From positions 868,001 through 932,000 of the forward strand of contig NZ_CP049872.1 of the NCBI RefSeq assembly GCF_011302915.1: 64,000 bases of DNA, read 5' to 3'. The notes below the pieces were generated by a model. The model searched no databases. It saw only the letters and a program-made list of their open reading frames with translations, and was not told where the DNA came from. This stretch comes from Thermomonas sp. HDW16 (GTDB lineage Bacteria > Pseudomonadota > Gammaproteobacteria > Xanthomonadales > Xanthomonadaceae). The translations under genes were made by a program, and so were the position numbers. Positions within the stretch are counted from its first letter, which is position 1; each line of letters opens with the position of its first letter. Shown piece after piece: positions 51,553 to 61,547 of the stretch.

Positions 51553-53334
51553 ATGAACGCACATTTGAAAGACATCGCATCCACCGCCAGCAAACTGGCT
51601 GCGCTGAATGACTGGGTTGCCGGCATCGCCCTGCTCACCAAGCCCGCCGCGATCCACTGGTGCGACGGCAGCGACGGCGAGAACGCCGCCCTCATCGCGC
51701 AGATGCAGGCCGATGGCACCCTGATCAAGCTCAACGAGCAGACCCATCCGGACAGCTGGCTGCATCGTTCGCATCCCGACGATGTTGCGCGCGTCGAACA
51801 CCTGACCTTTGTCTGCACGCCCGAGCAGGACGAAGCCGGCCCGAACAACCACTGGATGTCGCCTGCCGATGGCCACGCCAAGATGGACGCGCTGTTCGAC
51901 GGCTGCATGGAAGGGCGCACCATGTACGTGATCCCGTACTGCATGGGGCCGATCGATTCGCCGCTGTCGCGTTGCGGCGTGGAGATCACCGATTCGCCTT
52001 ACGTGGTCGCCAACATGCGGATCATGACCCGCATGGGTGCCGCCGCGCTGGCGCGCATCGAACGCGAAGGCACGTTCGTGAAAGGCCTGCACTCCACCGG
52101 CGAGCTCGATCCGAACCGCCGCTACATCATGCATTTCCCGGAAGAACTGACGATCAAGTCGTACGGCTCCGGTTATGGCGGTAACGCGCTGCTCGGCAAG
52201 AAATGCCATGCGCTGCGCATCGCATCGCACCAGGCGCGCAAGGAAGGCTGGCTGGCCGAACACATGCTGATCCTGGGACTGGAGAACCCGCAAGGCGAAA
52301 CGCACTACATCGCCGCCGCGTTCCCCAGCGCCTGTGGCAAGACGAACCTTGCGATGCTGATTCCGCCGGAAGGCTATCGCCGCGACGGCTGGAAGGTATG
52401 GACCATCGGTGACGACATCTGCTGGATGCGCCCCGGTGCCGACGGCCGCCTGTACGCGATCAACCCCGAAGCAGGCTTCTTCGGCGTGGCGCCGGGCACC
52501 TCGGAGAAATCCAACCCCAATGCGCTGGCTTCGATCCAGTCCGACACCATCTTCACCAATGTCGGCACCACTGCCGACAACCAGCCGTGGTGGGAAGGCA
52601 TCGACAACGGCCAGCAGCCCGCCACCGACTGGCGCGGTGAAGCCTATGATCCGGCCAAACGGCCTGCCGCCCATCCGAACTCGCGCTTCACCGTCAGCGC
52701 CAAGCAGTGTCCGAGCTATTCGCCGATGGCCGAAGACGCGCAAGGCGTGCCGATCAGCGCCATCGTGTTCGGTGGCCGCCGCGCGTCACTGGTGCCGCTG
52801 GTATTCGAGGCCCGCGACTGGACGCATGGCGTGCTGGTCGGTGCCGCAATGGGTTCTGAGACCACGGCGGCGGCCACCGGTGCGGTCGGCGTGATGCGCC
52901 GCGACCCGATGGCGATGAAACCGTTCTGCGGCTACAACTTCGCCGACTACTTCGCCCACTGGCTGTCGTTCGATCAGCCCAGTGCGAAGCTGCCGAAAAT
53001 CTTCCACGTCAATTGGTTCCGCAAAGGCGACGACGGCAAGTTCCTGTGGCCCGGCTTCGGCGACAACCTGCGCGTGCTGGAGTGGATGATCAAGCGCGTC
53101 GAGGACAAGGCGGATGCGGTGGAGACCCCGATCGGGCATCTGCCTTCGCAAACCGATCTCAACCTCGATGGCATCGAGCTGTCCGATGAAGCACGAACCA
53201 GGCTGTTCGGCTACGACAAGGCGGGGTGGCAAGCCGAGTTCGCCAGCATCGGCGAGTATCTAGATGAATACGGGCCGCGGATGCCCGAAGCGTTGAAAGT
53301 GGAGCAGAGACGCGTCGCAGATGCGCTTCGATAA
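51553..53334 (+). CDS. pckG: Phosphoenolpyruvate carboxykinase (GTP)
   Basis: This enzyme converts oxaloacetate and GTP to phosphoenolpyruvate and CO2 in gluconeogenesis. The 593-residue protein is of the GTP-dependent class. It has the kinase-1 (P-loop) motif with the reactive cysteine in FPSACGKTNLAML, the substrate/PEP motif IKSYGSGYGGNALLGKK, and the nucleotide/metal region TIGDDICWMRPG. Gluconeogenic use of acetyl units would fit the nearby fadE. It begins 68 bp after the TetR gene. Confidence 0.97.
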   Translation: MNAHLKDIASTASKLAALNDWVAGIALLTKPAAIHWCDGSDGENAALIAQMQADGTLIKLNEQTHPDSWLHRSHPDDVARVEHLTFVCTPEQDEAGPNNHWMSPADGHAKMDALFDGCMEGRTMYVIPYCMGPIDSPLSRCGVEITDSPYVVANMRIMTRMGAAALARIEREGTFVKGLHSTGELDPNRRYIMHFPEELTIKSYGSGYGGNALLGKKCHALRIASHQARKEGWLAEHMLILGLENPQGETHYIAAAFPSACGKTNLAMLIPPEGYRRDGWKVWTIGDDICWMRPGADGRLYAINPEAGFFGVAPGTSEKSNPNALASIQSDTIFTNVGTTADNQPWWEGIDNGQQPATDWRGEAYDPAKRPAAHPNSRFTVSAKQCPSYSPMAEDAQGVPISAIVFGGRRASLVPLVFEARDWTHGVLVGAAMGSETTAAATGAVGVMRRDPMAMKPFCGYNFADYFAHWLSFDQPSAKLPKIFHVNWFRKGDDGKFLWPGFGDNLRVLEWMIKRVEDKADAVETPIGHLPSQTDLNLDGIELSDEARTRLFGYDKAGWQAEFASIGEYLDEYGPRMPEALKVEQRRVADALR

Positions 53335-53421
53335 AAAATTCGCAGCTTTAGTGAACTAGGCGCCGGCGAGTGCATAAGGAACTATGAATGCGAGGACTCT
53401 GGCGAATAGGCACAAAGTCAC

Positions 53422-53451
53422 TTGTTAATGATTCGTTCGCCGTTCTATATT
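53422..53451 (+). promoter_or_regulatory. Promoter of the first Oar-like receptor gene
   Basis: TTGTTA (53422-53427) and TATATT (53446-53451) are spaced by 18 bases, followed by a leader with the motif GTCAGGCCGCTTGAGGCC. The same promoter and leader pattern precedes the second receptor gene. Confidence 0.7.
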
Positions 53452-53516
53452 TGAGGGGGTCAGGCCGCTTGAGGCCGGATATGCATTCCCCAAAACCCCA
53501 TGGGAGTTTCCAAAAA

Positions 53517-56492
53517 ATGGCTTCAAATAATTTCATTGCCAATGGCCTGAAGCGGAGCGCGTTGACCGTTGCTCTGGGTCTGTGCTTCATCGGCGGCGTC
53601 CAGGCTCAGACCAATACCGCAGGCGCGGTCACGGGCCACGCTGCATCCGGTGACACCATTACCATCGCCAATCCGTCGACCGGCTTCAGCCGCACGGTGA
53701 CCGTTGGTGCGGATGGCAACTATCGCTTCTCGCAGTTGCCGACCGGTCAATACCAGATCACTCACAATGGCTCTGCACCGCGTAACGTGACGGTTAATGT
53801 CGGTACTTCCGCGAATATCGACTTTGTGACCTCTGGCGGTAATGCCACCACGCTCGATACCGTCACCGTTGTGGGTAGCGGCGCGGTCAACCCGATCGAT
53901 GTCTCGTCCGTCGAATCGAGCACCATCCTGACTGAAGCGCAGATCGACCGGCTGCCGGTGCAGCGCAACACGACCGCGGTTGCTTTGCTGGCGCCGGGTA
54001 CCGTGCGCGGCGACAGCCGTTTCGGCAACCTCGCATCGTTCGGTGGCGCTTCAGTTGCCGAGAACGTGTACTACATCAATGGTTTCAACGTCACCAACAT
54101 CGTGACGGGCACTGCATTCAGCCAGTTGCCCTTCGAGGCGTTGGCAGAGCAGCAGGTCAAGACGGGCGGTTACGGCGCCGAGTTCGGCCGTTCGCTGGGT
54201 GGCGTGGTGAACATGATCACCAAGCGCGGCACCAATGACTGGAAGTTCGGCGGCAACATCATCTGGTCGCCGGACAGCCTCAATGAAGGTGCCCGTTTTA
54301 CCTATGACCCGGATCGCGATGGAAACTACACGGTCGAGCGTGGCGCAAAGGAAGATTCGCTGGTCTATAACTTGTACGCCAGTGGCCCGCTGATCAAGGA
54401 TCGCCTGTTCATTTTCGGCTTGTACCAGGGCGAAAAACTCCAGACTGATGATCGTTTCGAGAGCGGCAGCAGCGCTGCCGAGCGCAAGTCGCCGCAAGGC
54501 TTGATCAAGCTGGACTGGAACATCACGGACAACCATCTGCTTGAATTCACCGCGTTCCGCGACCGCCGCGAAGAACACACCCAGTTTTACCAGCGTACCC
54601 CTGGCGACTTGACCATTGGCGGCGGTACTCCGCTTGGCACGCTTGACACGACGAGGGGTGGCGACAACTACGTCCTGCGCTGGACGGGCTATCTGACCGA
54701 CAGCTTCACTCTGTCCGCGCTGTATGGCCGCGGCGAGTACTCACGCGGCAGCGAGGATTCCAATTCGCTGAGCTGCCCGATCGTTCAGGACGCTCGTACC
54801 ACTGCAACCGTAGGTCCGCTTGGCGTCCAGGGTTGCTGGGTGACCGGTGTGGTCGGCATTCCCGATGCTGGCGATGTCCGCAAGTCTTGGCGCGTGGATG
54901 GCGAGTGGGCGCTGGGCGATCACGTGATCCGCTTCGGTCTTGACCGCGAGGAGTTCGATACCCACGACGGTTCGTCCTATTCCGGCAACGGTCGTTGGAA
55001 CTATGCCAACACCACGCCGGGCACCGAGTTGACGAATGGTGCGATCGTCCCCGCTGGCGTGACGGAAATGGTGCGTTTCCGCCATTTCGACAACGGTGGC
55101 GACTTCCTCACCAAGAATTCCGCTTGGTACCTCGAGGACACCTGGCAGATCACCGACAACTTCATGTTGTACGGCGGCATTCGAAACGAGGCGTTCCAGA
55201 ATTACAATTCGCTGGGCGGCGTTTTCATCGACGTGAAGAACACCTGGGCGCCGCGCTTCGGCTTCTCGTGGGACGTCAAGGGTGATTCCACGATGAAGGT
55301 GTTCGGCAACATCGGCCGTTACTACATTCCGGTGTACGCCAATACCAACGTCCGCCTTGCTGGCGCGGAGAGCGACTACTTCGACTGGTACACCTTTACC
55401 TCGATCGACCCTGTCACCGGCATTCCGGGCGGCTTGGTCAAGGTGGGCGATACCCATGTCACCAGTGGTGGCGGCGTGCCCGACCCGAAGACCGTTGTCG
55501 ACAACAACATCTCGCCGCTGTACCAGGACGAATACATCCTCGGTATGCAGGTTCAGCTGAACGAAAAGTGGTCGCTGGGTGTGCGTGGCATCCATCGTGA
55601 CCTGAAGTCGGGCATGGACGATATTTGCCCGTACGACGAGCCGTACAACTGGGCGATCAGCGAGGGTTACTCGGAAGATGAGGCCGATGCCATCGGCTCG
55701 GCCGTGAATCACTGCTTCCTGACCAACCCGGGCAAGGATCTGTCGATGAACGTCGATTTGGACGGCAGCGGCAACTTGACCACCATCGTCATCCCGGCCG
55801 AGGCGCTTGGGATGCCGCTGGCGAAGCGCAAGTATCAGGCGTTGGAAGTGTTCTTCGAGCGCGCTTGGGACGACAAGTGGTTCCTGCAGGGTTCCTACAC
55901 CTTCGCCAAGAGCATCGGCAACACCGAAGGCTATGTGAAGTCGGACAATGGCCAGGACGACGCCGGCATCACCCAGGACTTTGACTACCCGGGTTTGATG
56001 GACGGAGCATACGGCTATCTGCCGAATGATCGTCGCCACAGCCTGAAACTGTTCGGCGCATACCAGATCAACGACGAATGGCGCGTAGGTGCCAATTTGT
56101 TGATGCAGAGCGGCCGTCCGTACAACTGCTTCGGCGTTTACCCGGCGGATGGTCCTGACACTGGCGCACCGGGGTATGGTGCGGCGTCGTTCTATTGCGG
56201 TACGAACGTAACGCAGGCCTATCCGGGCACACTGCATCCGCGTGGAACAAGCGGGCGCATTCCATGGGCGCAAACTGTCGACCTGAACCTGACCTATGAA
56301 CCGCAATGGGCGAAGGGACTTCTGTTGGGCGTCAATGTGAACAATCTGCTCGACAGCGGTGACTACTACCGCGTGCAGGATGTTTACGAGGACGATTCCC
56401 GCGAACCGCTTTCCACCTATCGCCAACCACGCGGTTTTGTCGCTCCTCGTTCCGTGCAGTTCACCGTGCAGTACGATTTCGGCACCAAGTAA
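53517..56492 (+). CDS. Oar-like TonB-dependent receptor
   Basis: A 991-residue outer-membrane receptor. The signal peptide spans about residues 1-28 and ends GGVQAQ. Next comes a carboxypeptidase-regulatory-like beta-sandwich (residues 30-110). A TonB-box-like VTVVGSG then leads into the plug domain, with ENVYYINGFNVTN and TGGYGAEFGRSLGGVVNMI. The long barrel runs to QFTVQYDFGTK. Such Oar-type receptors are numerous in Xanthomonadaceae and of mostly unknown ligand; the lack of a Fur box argues against a siderophore role. ATG at 53517 is chosen because it opens the signal peptide. It is a paralogue of the receptor at 58310. Confidence 0.93.
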   Translation: MASNNFIANGLKRSALTVALGLCFIGGVQAQTNTAGAVTGHAASGDTITIANPSTGFSRTVTVGADGNYRFSQLPTGQYQITHNGSAPRNVTVNVGTSANIDFVTSGGNATTLDTVTVVGSGAVNPIDVSSVESSTILTEAQIDRLPVQRNTTAVALLAPGTVRGDSRFGNLASFGGASVAENVYYINGFNVTNIVTGTAFSQLPFEALAEQQVKTGGYGAEFGRSLGGVVNMITKRGTNDWKFGGNIIWSPDSLNEGARFTYDPDRDGNYTVERGAKEDSLVYNLYASGPLIKDRLFIFGLYQGEKLQTDDRFESGSSAAERKSPQGLIKLDWNITDNHLLEFTAFRDRREEHTQFYQRTPGDLTIGGGTPLGTLDTTRGGDNYVLRWTGYLTDSFTLSALYGRGEYSRGSEDSNSLSCPIVQDARTTATVGPLGVQGCWVTGVVGIPDAGDVRKSWRVDGEWALGDHVIRFGLDREEFDTHDGSSYSGNGRWNYANTTPGTELTNGAIVPAGVTEMVRFRHFDNGGDFLTKNSAWYLEDTWQITDNFMLYGGIRNEAFQNYNSLGGVFIDVKNTWAPRFGFSWDVKGDSTMKVFGNIGRYYIPVYANTNVRLAGAESDYFDWYTFTSIDPVTGIPGGLVKVGDTHVTSGGGVPDPKTVVDNNISPLYQDEYILGMQVQLNEKWSLGVRGIHRDLKSGMDDICPYDEPYNWAISEGYSEDEADAIGSAVNHCFLTNPGKDLSMNVDLDGSGNLTTIVIPAEALGMPLAKRKYQALEVFFERAWDDKWFLQGSYTFAKSIGNTEGYVKSDNGQDDAGITQDFDYPGLMDGAYGYLPNDRRHSLKLFGAYQINDEWRVGANLLMQSGRPYNCFGVYPADGPDTGAPGYGAASFYCGTNVTQAYPGTLHPRGTSGRIPWAQTVDLNLTYEPQWAKGLLLGVNVNNLLDSGDYYRVQDVYEDDSREPLSTYRQPRGFVAPRSVQFTVQYDFGTK

Positions 56493-56516
56493 TCCCTAAA
56501 TCGATGTTGTAACGTA

Positions 56517-56551
56517 GAACCGCCGGTGGAGACTCCGGCGGTTCTTTTTTT
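56517..56551 (+). terminator. Intrinsic terminator of the first receptor gene
   Basis: GAACCGCCGG (56517-56526) pairs with CCGGCGGTTC, followed by TTTTTTT. It separates the receptor from the sulfotransferase gene. Confidence 0.92.
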
Positions 56552-56618
56552 GGCGTCGAGAATCGCCGCGAATTCTTGACAGACTTGGTCGTACAGAGAG
56601 GGTGTTTCGGGGTTGCCG

Positions 56619-58094
56619 ATGACTGTCTTGATCAATCAATCGGAGCTCCTGCGCCTCTCATCGGTCGAGTCGTCGGCGGGTAACTACCGTGCGGCGCGTG
56701 AATATGTCTTGCGTGCCAGCGCTCACACGATCCGTAATCCGGTCGTTGCTAGGCAAATCATCGAACGTCTTCGCGTGTTCAATGAAGTCGAAGCGCTCAA
56801 GCGCTATCTCCACTTGCTTGGCCCCATCGAATGCATGCCGATTCCTCTGCTGCTGTCGTGCGCGGCTCAATTTGTCTATCTTGGCGAGTTGGACAATGCG
56901 TTGCGGTATATCGATGAAGCCAGGCGCGGTGATCCCGAATTCCCTCCGACGTTACTCGCACGTGGCCAGACGCTCATGTATCACGGGCGATTTGACGAGG
57001 CCAGGGCGGAGGTAATGCATTGCCTGAAACGCGCACCGGAACTTGCGCATGGTTGGTGGCTGCTTTCTCGGATCGACCGGCAAACCGAGCAATCAAATCA
57101 TGTCGCAGGGATCAGGGCGCAATTGCATAGACCGGGCCGTCGCAACGACGAGATCGCACTGCTGCAATACGCCCTGCACAAGGAACTTGATGACCTCGGC
57201 GACTATGACGGGGCTTGGCGTGCGCTGGAGCAGGCCTGTCGCAGGAAGCGCGAAACAGCGCAGTATGACGTGGAGGACAACCGTAGGCTGTTCGATGACT
57301 TGATCGCATTCCCAGTGGCGCAATCGATCGCTGGCCATCCTCGCGGCGCAGGGGCAACACCGCTGTTCATTGTCGGCATGCATCGTTCCGGTACCACCCT
57401 GCTGGAACAGTTGTTGGATGGCAGTCCGAACGTGAAGGGTATTGGCGAGGTGTACGACTTCGCCAGTGCGATGCGTTACGCAACAAATCGATTCAGCAGG
57501 GGGGTAACCGATCGCGCCATTGTAGAAAGGGCGAAGGGGATTGACTTCACTGAAGTCGGCAAGCGCTATCAAGACAGTATGGCGTGGCGATTGGGCGACG
57601 AGCAGTTCTTCACCGACAAGCTACCCTCGAATTTCCTCAACATCGGCTTCATTTGCCGTGCGCTGCCGCACGCCAAGATGCTGCATATGGTGCGCGATCC
57701 GGTCGAGACCTGTTTCTCCAATCTACGCGAGCTGTTCTCCGATGCGAATCCATACTCATACAGCCAGATGGAGTTGGCGGAGTATTACCTGCAATACCAT
57801 CGTCTGATGGCGCATTGGCATGGCGCATATCCAGGGCGGATATTGGATGTGCAGTACGCCGATCTCGCCCGCGATCCTGAAACCGTGATGCGTAAGGTGG
57901 CGGATTTCTGCGGGGTGGACTTTGTCCCGGAGATGGCCGACTCCCGCAGTAGCACGCGAGCGGTCGCCACGGCCAGCTCGGTGCAGGTGCGTCAGAGCGT
58001 GACACGGCGTGACACGCCCCGCTACGTGCCCTATCTGCATCAGATGCAGCCGCTAATCGAGGCCCTTCGAGGAGGTCTGTCGGGCGACGCCTAG
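56619..58094 (+). CDS. TPR-containing sulfotransferase
   Basis: A 491-residue protein. The first 240 residues are helical TPR-like repeats (LLARGQTLMYHGRFDEARAEV is one). The rest is a PAPS-dependent sulfotransferase with the 5'-phosphosulfate loop GMHRSGTTLLEQLL and the 3'-phosphate-binding MVRDPVETCFSNL. This TPR-sulfotransferase family frequently lies beside Oar-like TonB receptors. The acceptor (carbohydrate, lipid or protein tyrosine) cannot be read from the sequence. ATG at 56619 is used; a TTG at 56613 is the other choice. It lies between two receptor genes but outside their terminators. Confidence 0.88.
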   Translation: MTVLINQSELLRLSSVESSAGNYRAAREYVLRASAHTIRNPVVARQIIERLRVFNEVEALKRYLHLLGPIECMPIPLLLSCAAQFVYLGELDNALRYIDEARRGDPEFPPTLLARGQTLMYHGRFDEARAEVMHCLKRAPELAHGWWLLSRIDRQTEQSNHVAGIRAQLHRPGRRNDEIALLQYALHKELDDLGDYDGAWRALEQACRRKRETAQYDVEDNRRLFDDLIAFPVAQSIAGHPRGAGATPLFIVGMHRSGTTLLEQLLDGSPNVKGIGEVYDFASAMRYATNRFSRGVTDRAIVERAKGIDFTEVGKRYQDSMAWRLGDEQFFTDKLPSNFLNIGFICRALPHAKMLHMVRDPVETCFSNLRELFSDANPYSYSQMELAEYYLQYHRLMAHWHGAYPGRILDVQYADLARDPETVMRKVADFCGVDFVPEMADSRSSTRAVATASSVQVRQSVTRRDTPRYVPYLHQMQPLIEALRGGLSGDA

Positions 58095-58213
58095 TTTCAG
58101 GCGCAGGGCGGCACCGAATGTGCCCTAGATGCCAATTACCGGCCAATTCGAACAATTGCCGCCCAATTTGAAACTGAATACGGGGATGTTGACTTGAATG
58201 CGTGCTGACTGGC

Positions 58214-58243
58214 TTGTTAAAGATTCGTTTCTTGTTTTATAGT
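58214..58243 (+). promoter_or_regulatory. Promoter of the second Oar-like receptor gene
   Basis: TTGTTA (58214-58219) and TATAGT (58238-58243) are spaced by 18 bases, followed by GTCAGGCCACTTCAGGCC, where CAGGCC is directly repeated. It matches the promoter and leader of the first receptor gene base for base at most positions. Confidence 0.7.
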
Positions 58244-58309
58244 CGGGAGGTCAGGCCACTTCAGGCCAGACGTACATCTTGGTCACTTTGTCCCAATGGG
58301 GGTTTCACA

Positions 58310-61300
58310 ATGGCTTCTAAATACATTACTAAAGGCCTGAAGCGGAGCGCGCTTACCGTCGCTCTGGGTCTTTGCTTTGCTGGCGGCGTGCAAGCGCAGA
58401 GCACCAGCGGCTCGATTTTCGGCAAGGCCGACGCCGGCCAGACCGTCACCATCGTCAGCGAAACGGGGCTGACCCGCAACGTGACCGTGGATGCGAGTGG
58501 TTCCTACAATGTCGTGTCGCTGCCGGCAGGCAGTTACAAGGTCACGTCGGGCGGAAGCACCCGTGACGTGGTCGTCAGGGTCGGCAGCGGTGCGCAGGTC
58601 GATTTCGGCGGCGCGACCAATCTGGATGCCGTTGTCGTGGTCGGTTCCCAGACCATGGACGTCGACGTTTCCCAGACCGATACACGTACCGTGTTCACGG
58701 CCGAGGATCTGAAAAAATTCGCGTTGCCGCGTGATGTCAACGCCGTGGCCTTGCTGGCCCCGGGCGTCATCAACAGTACGAGTTACAACTTCGCCCAGTC
58801 CAACATCGGCAGCTTTGGCGGCTCGGCGGCTTCTGAGAATGCCTACTACATCAACGGCTTCCCGGTCACCAATCCGCTGACCAATCTGGGTGCGACCACA
58901 TTGGGCTTCGACTCCATTGCCCAGCAGCAGGTGCTGACCGGCGGTTATGGCGCCGAGTACGGTCGTTCCACGGGTGGCGTGGTCAGCCTGATCACCAAGA
59001 GGGGCACCAACGAATGGCATGGTGGCGTTTACGCCATCTACTCGCCGGATTCGCTGCGATCCTCGGCGAAGGACATCTTTTACCCGGATACCGGCCATTA
59101 CAGCGCGGCTAGCCACTATGCCGCTGACAATACCCGGCCGCAGGCTTGGACGGACAACAAGTTGTTCGACTACAACCGCGGCAACAAGTCGGAAAGCCTG
59201 ACCTACGGTCTGTGGGCGGCCGGTCCGATCTGGAAGGATCGCCTGTTCGTGTATGCGAACGTCGAGCGCACCGAAATCGACCAGGAAACGTCTCGCGTCA
59301 CGGGCAACCTGCAAGGCAAGACTTCGACGGGCGCGTCGGCAATCTCCGCGACCAACCGCGCCCAGGCTTATGGTGTGTACAACTACACCTATCCGCGCTG
59401 GACAGCGAAGGCCGACTGGAACATCACCGATGACCACATCCTGGAATTGACCGCTGTTCAAGACAACGGCAAGACCGACTACGAATACTTCGGTTTCGAC
59501 TACGACACCTTCACGCGCAATGACGTGAGTTACAACGGTCCGCATTCCACCGAAGACAACTCGCGCCTGTACATTGGCAAGTACACCGGCTACCTGACGG
59601 ACAACCTGACCATCTCTGCCCAGTACGGCGAGCAGACAGTCGACCACGTTCCGGATGCATTGAGTGGCTATGACGCGAGCAAGACGTACATCAACGCGCT
59701 CAGCGCCACCACCGTGCCGACACAGTTCGCCGGCATCACCAATCCGCAGCCGTACCTGACGGTTGTCGACCCGAGCCAGGACAAGACCAAGGGTTATCGT
59801 TTCGACGTCACCTATCAGCTCGGCGACCATGAACTCCGCGCGGGTCTGGATCAGTTCGAAGCCGTGTCCTACATCGGCGACCGTTACACCGGTCCCGGCT
59901 ACATCTGGTCGTACGGCAAGCTCGCCAATCCGAACGAAGCCATCAGCGGCAGTGACGGCGTGGGCTCCCCGGCCAGCGGTGGCGGCTACGGCACCGATGG
60001 TTACTACGTGTCGAAGAATTATTCGTCGCATGGTGGCTCGGTATCCACCAAGCAAAAGGCTTGGTACATCGAAGACCGTTGGCAGGTGACCGACAACCTG
60101 TTGCTGTCGTTGGGCTTGCGCAATGACAGCTTCACCAACTACAACGGCGACCATCTGGCCTACGTCGAGCAGAAGAACAACTGGGCGCCGCGCCTGGGCT
60201 TCAGCTGGGACGTGAACGGTGATTCCTCGTTCAAGGTATTCGGTAACGCGGGCCGTTACCACTTGGCCCTGCCAAACAACGTGGCCATCCGTGGCGCCAA
60301 CGCATCGACGAACACGCAGCAGTACTTCACCTATACCGGCATCGCGGCTGATGGCACGCCGATCGGTACGAATGCGATTCCGTTGTTGAATACCAGCAAG
60401 CAATGCGCCAACGGCGGCGTTTCGACCAATCTGGAATGCGGTACCGCGCCGGATCCGGCCACCGTTGCCATCAAGGACCTGAAGGCGCACTACCAGGATG
60501 AGTTCATCCTCGGCATGCAGCGTGTTGAAAGCGATGTGCTCTCGTGGGGCGCCAAGTTGACCTATCGTGACCTCAAGAGCGCGATTGACGATACCTGCCC
60601 GAGCGAGTGCCGAATCTTCAACCCGGGTGAGGCAGCGACCTTCCTGATCCCGAACGGCGATGGCACCTACACCGAACAAAGCTACACCGCCGAAGAGTTG
60701 GGCTTCCCGAAACTGAAGCGCAAGTACTTCGCTCTGGATCTGTACGCGCAGTACGTGCAGGACGACTTGTTCGCCAAGATCGAATACACCCTGTCGAAGA
60801 ACTGGGGTAACGCCGAAGGCCAGTTGAACTCCTCGCTCGATACCGGTAACGGTGGCCAGGCCGACGTCTCCGTGACCTCGGACTGGGATTTGCCTGAACT
60901 GGCGTTTGGTGCCGATGGTCTGCTGCCGAACCACCGCAAGCATCAGGTGAAGCTGTTTGGCTCGGTGAAGCTGAGCGACCAGTTCCGCGTGGGTGGTTCT
61001 GCCATCGTTCAGAGCGGCCGTCCGAAGGACTGCAAGAGCTACTGGCCGTATGCGAAGACCGGTCTGTACAACAACGGCTTCTACTACTTCTACTGCGGCG
61101 TGCCGGGCAACAACCCGCCTCCGGGTGCTGTGGCAGGTGTGGACTACTCGGGTGCCATCCTTCCGGCTTCCCCGGACTACAGGTTCTCCCCGCGTGGCAG
61201 CGCAGGTACGGGTCCGTTGACCGCTACCTTCAACGTGAACTTCACTTATACCCCGAACTGGCTGGAAGGCTTGACGGCTTCGGTGGACGTGCTCAACCTG

Positions 61301-61435
61301 TTCGACACGCAGACGGCGACCGCGTTCAACCCGCGCTCGGCCAACTCGCGTAGTACGGTTGATCCGACCTTCAACAAGGTGTCGTACTACACAGCTCCGC
61401 GCACTGTCCGCTTCACCGTTCGCTACGATTTCTAA
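58310..61435 (+). CDS. Oar-like TonB-dependent receptor (paralogue)
   Basis: A 1041-residue outer-membrane receptor with the same layout as its neighbour: signal peptide ending GGVQAQ, regulatory beta-sandwich (residues about 30-110), plug with ENAYYINGFPVTN and TGGYGAEYGRSTGGVVSLI, and a barrel ending RFTVRYDF. The signal-peptide segments of the two proteins differ at a single residue over the stretch LKRSALTVALGLCF to GGVQAQ, and the plugs are clearly related. It is not a recent identical copy: barrels differ in length and loops. A strong terminator follows. Confidence 0.93.
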   Translation: MASKYITKGLKRSALTVALGLCFAGGVQAQSTSGSIFGKADAGQTVTIVSETGLTRNVTVDASGSYNVVSLPAGSYKVTSGGSTRDVVVRVGSGAQVDFGGATNLDAVVVVGSQTMDVDVSQTDTRTVFTAEDLKKFALPRDVNAVALLAPGVINSTSYNFAQSNIGSFGGSAASENAYYINGFPVTNPLTNLGATTLGFDSIAQQQVLTGGYGAEYGRSTGGVVSLITKRGTNEWHGGVYAIYSPDSLRSSAKDIFYPDTGHYSAASHYAADNTRPQAWTDNKLFDYNRGNKSESLTYGLWAAGPIWKDRLFVYANVERTEIDQETSRVTGNLQGKTSTGASAISATNRAQAYGVYNYTYPRWTAKADWNITDDHILELTAVQDNGKTDYEYFGFDYDTFTRNDVSYNGPHSTEDNSRLYIGKYTGYLTDNLTISAQYGEQTVDHVPDALSGYDASKTYINALSATTVPTQFAGITNPQPYLTVVDPSQDKTKGYRFDVTYQLGDHELRAGLDQFEAVSYIGDRYTGPGYIWSYGKLANPNEAISGSDGVGSPASGGGYGTDGYYVSKNYSSHGGSVSTKQKAWYIEDRWQVTDNLLLSLGLRNDSFTNYNGDHLAYVEQKNNWAPRLGFSWDVNGDSSFKVFGNAGRYHLALPNNVAIRGANASTNTQQYFTYTGIAADGTPIGTNAIPLLNTSKQCANGGVSTNLECGTAPDPATVAIKDLKAHYQDEFILGMQRVESDVLSWGAKLTYRDLKSAIDDTCPSECRIFNPGEAATFLIPNGDGTYTEQSYTAEELGFPKLKRKYFALDLYAQYVQDDLFAKIEYTLSKNWGNAEGQLNSSLDTGNGGQADVSVTSDWDLPELAFGADGLLPNHRKHQVKLFGSVKLSDQFRVGGSAIVQSGRPKDCKSYWPYAKTGLYNNGFYYFYCGVPGNNPPPGAVAGVDYSGAILPASPDYRFSPRGSAGTGPLTATFNVNFTYTPNWLEGLTASVDVLNLFDTQTATAFNPRSANSRSTVDPTFNKVSYYTAPRTVRFTVRYDF

Positions 61436-61458
61436 TCGTTGAGCAACGTCTTGTAGTC

Positions 61459-61491
61459 GGCCGGCCCCAGTGATGGGGCCGGTTTTTTTTT
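61459..61491 (+). terminator. Intrinsic terminator of the second receptor gene
   Basis: CCGGCCCC (61461-61468) pairs with GGGGCCGG (61475-61482), followed by nine T residues. Confidence 0.95.
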
Positions 61492-61547
61492 GTGCAAGAT
61501 ACGGTGCCTGGTTAAACCCATTGTCTTGACGCCGCATCGTACTGAGT

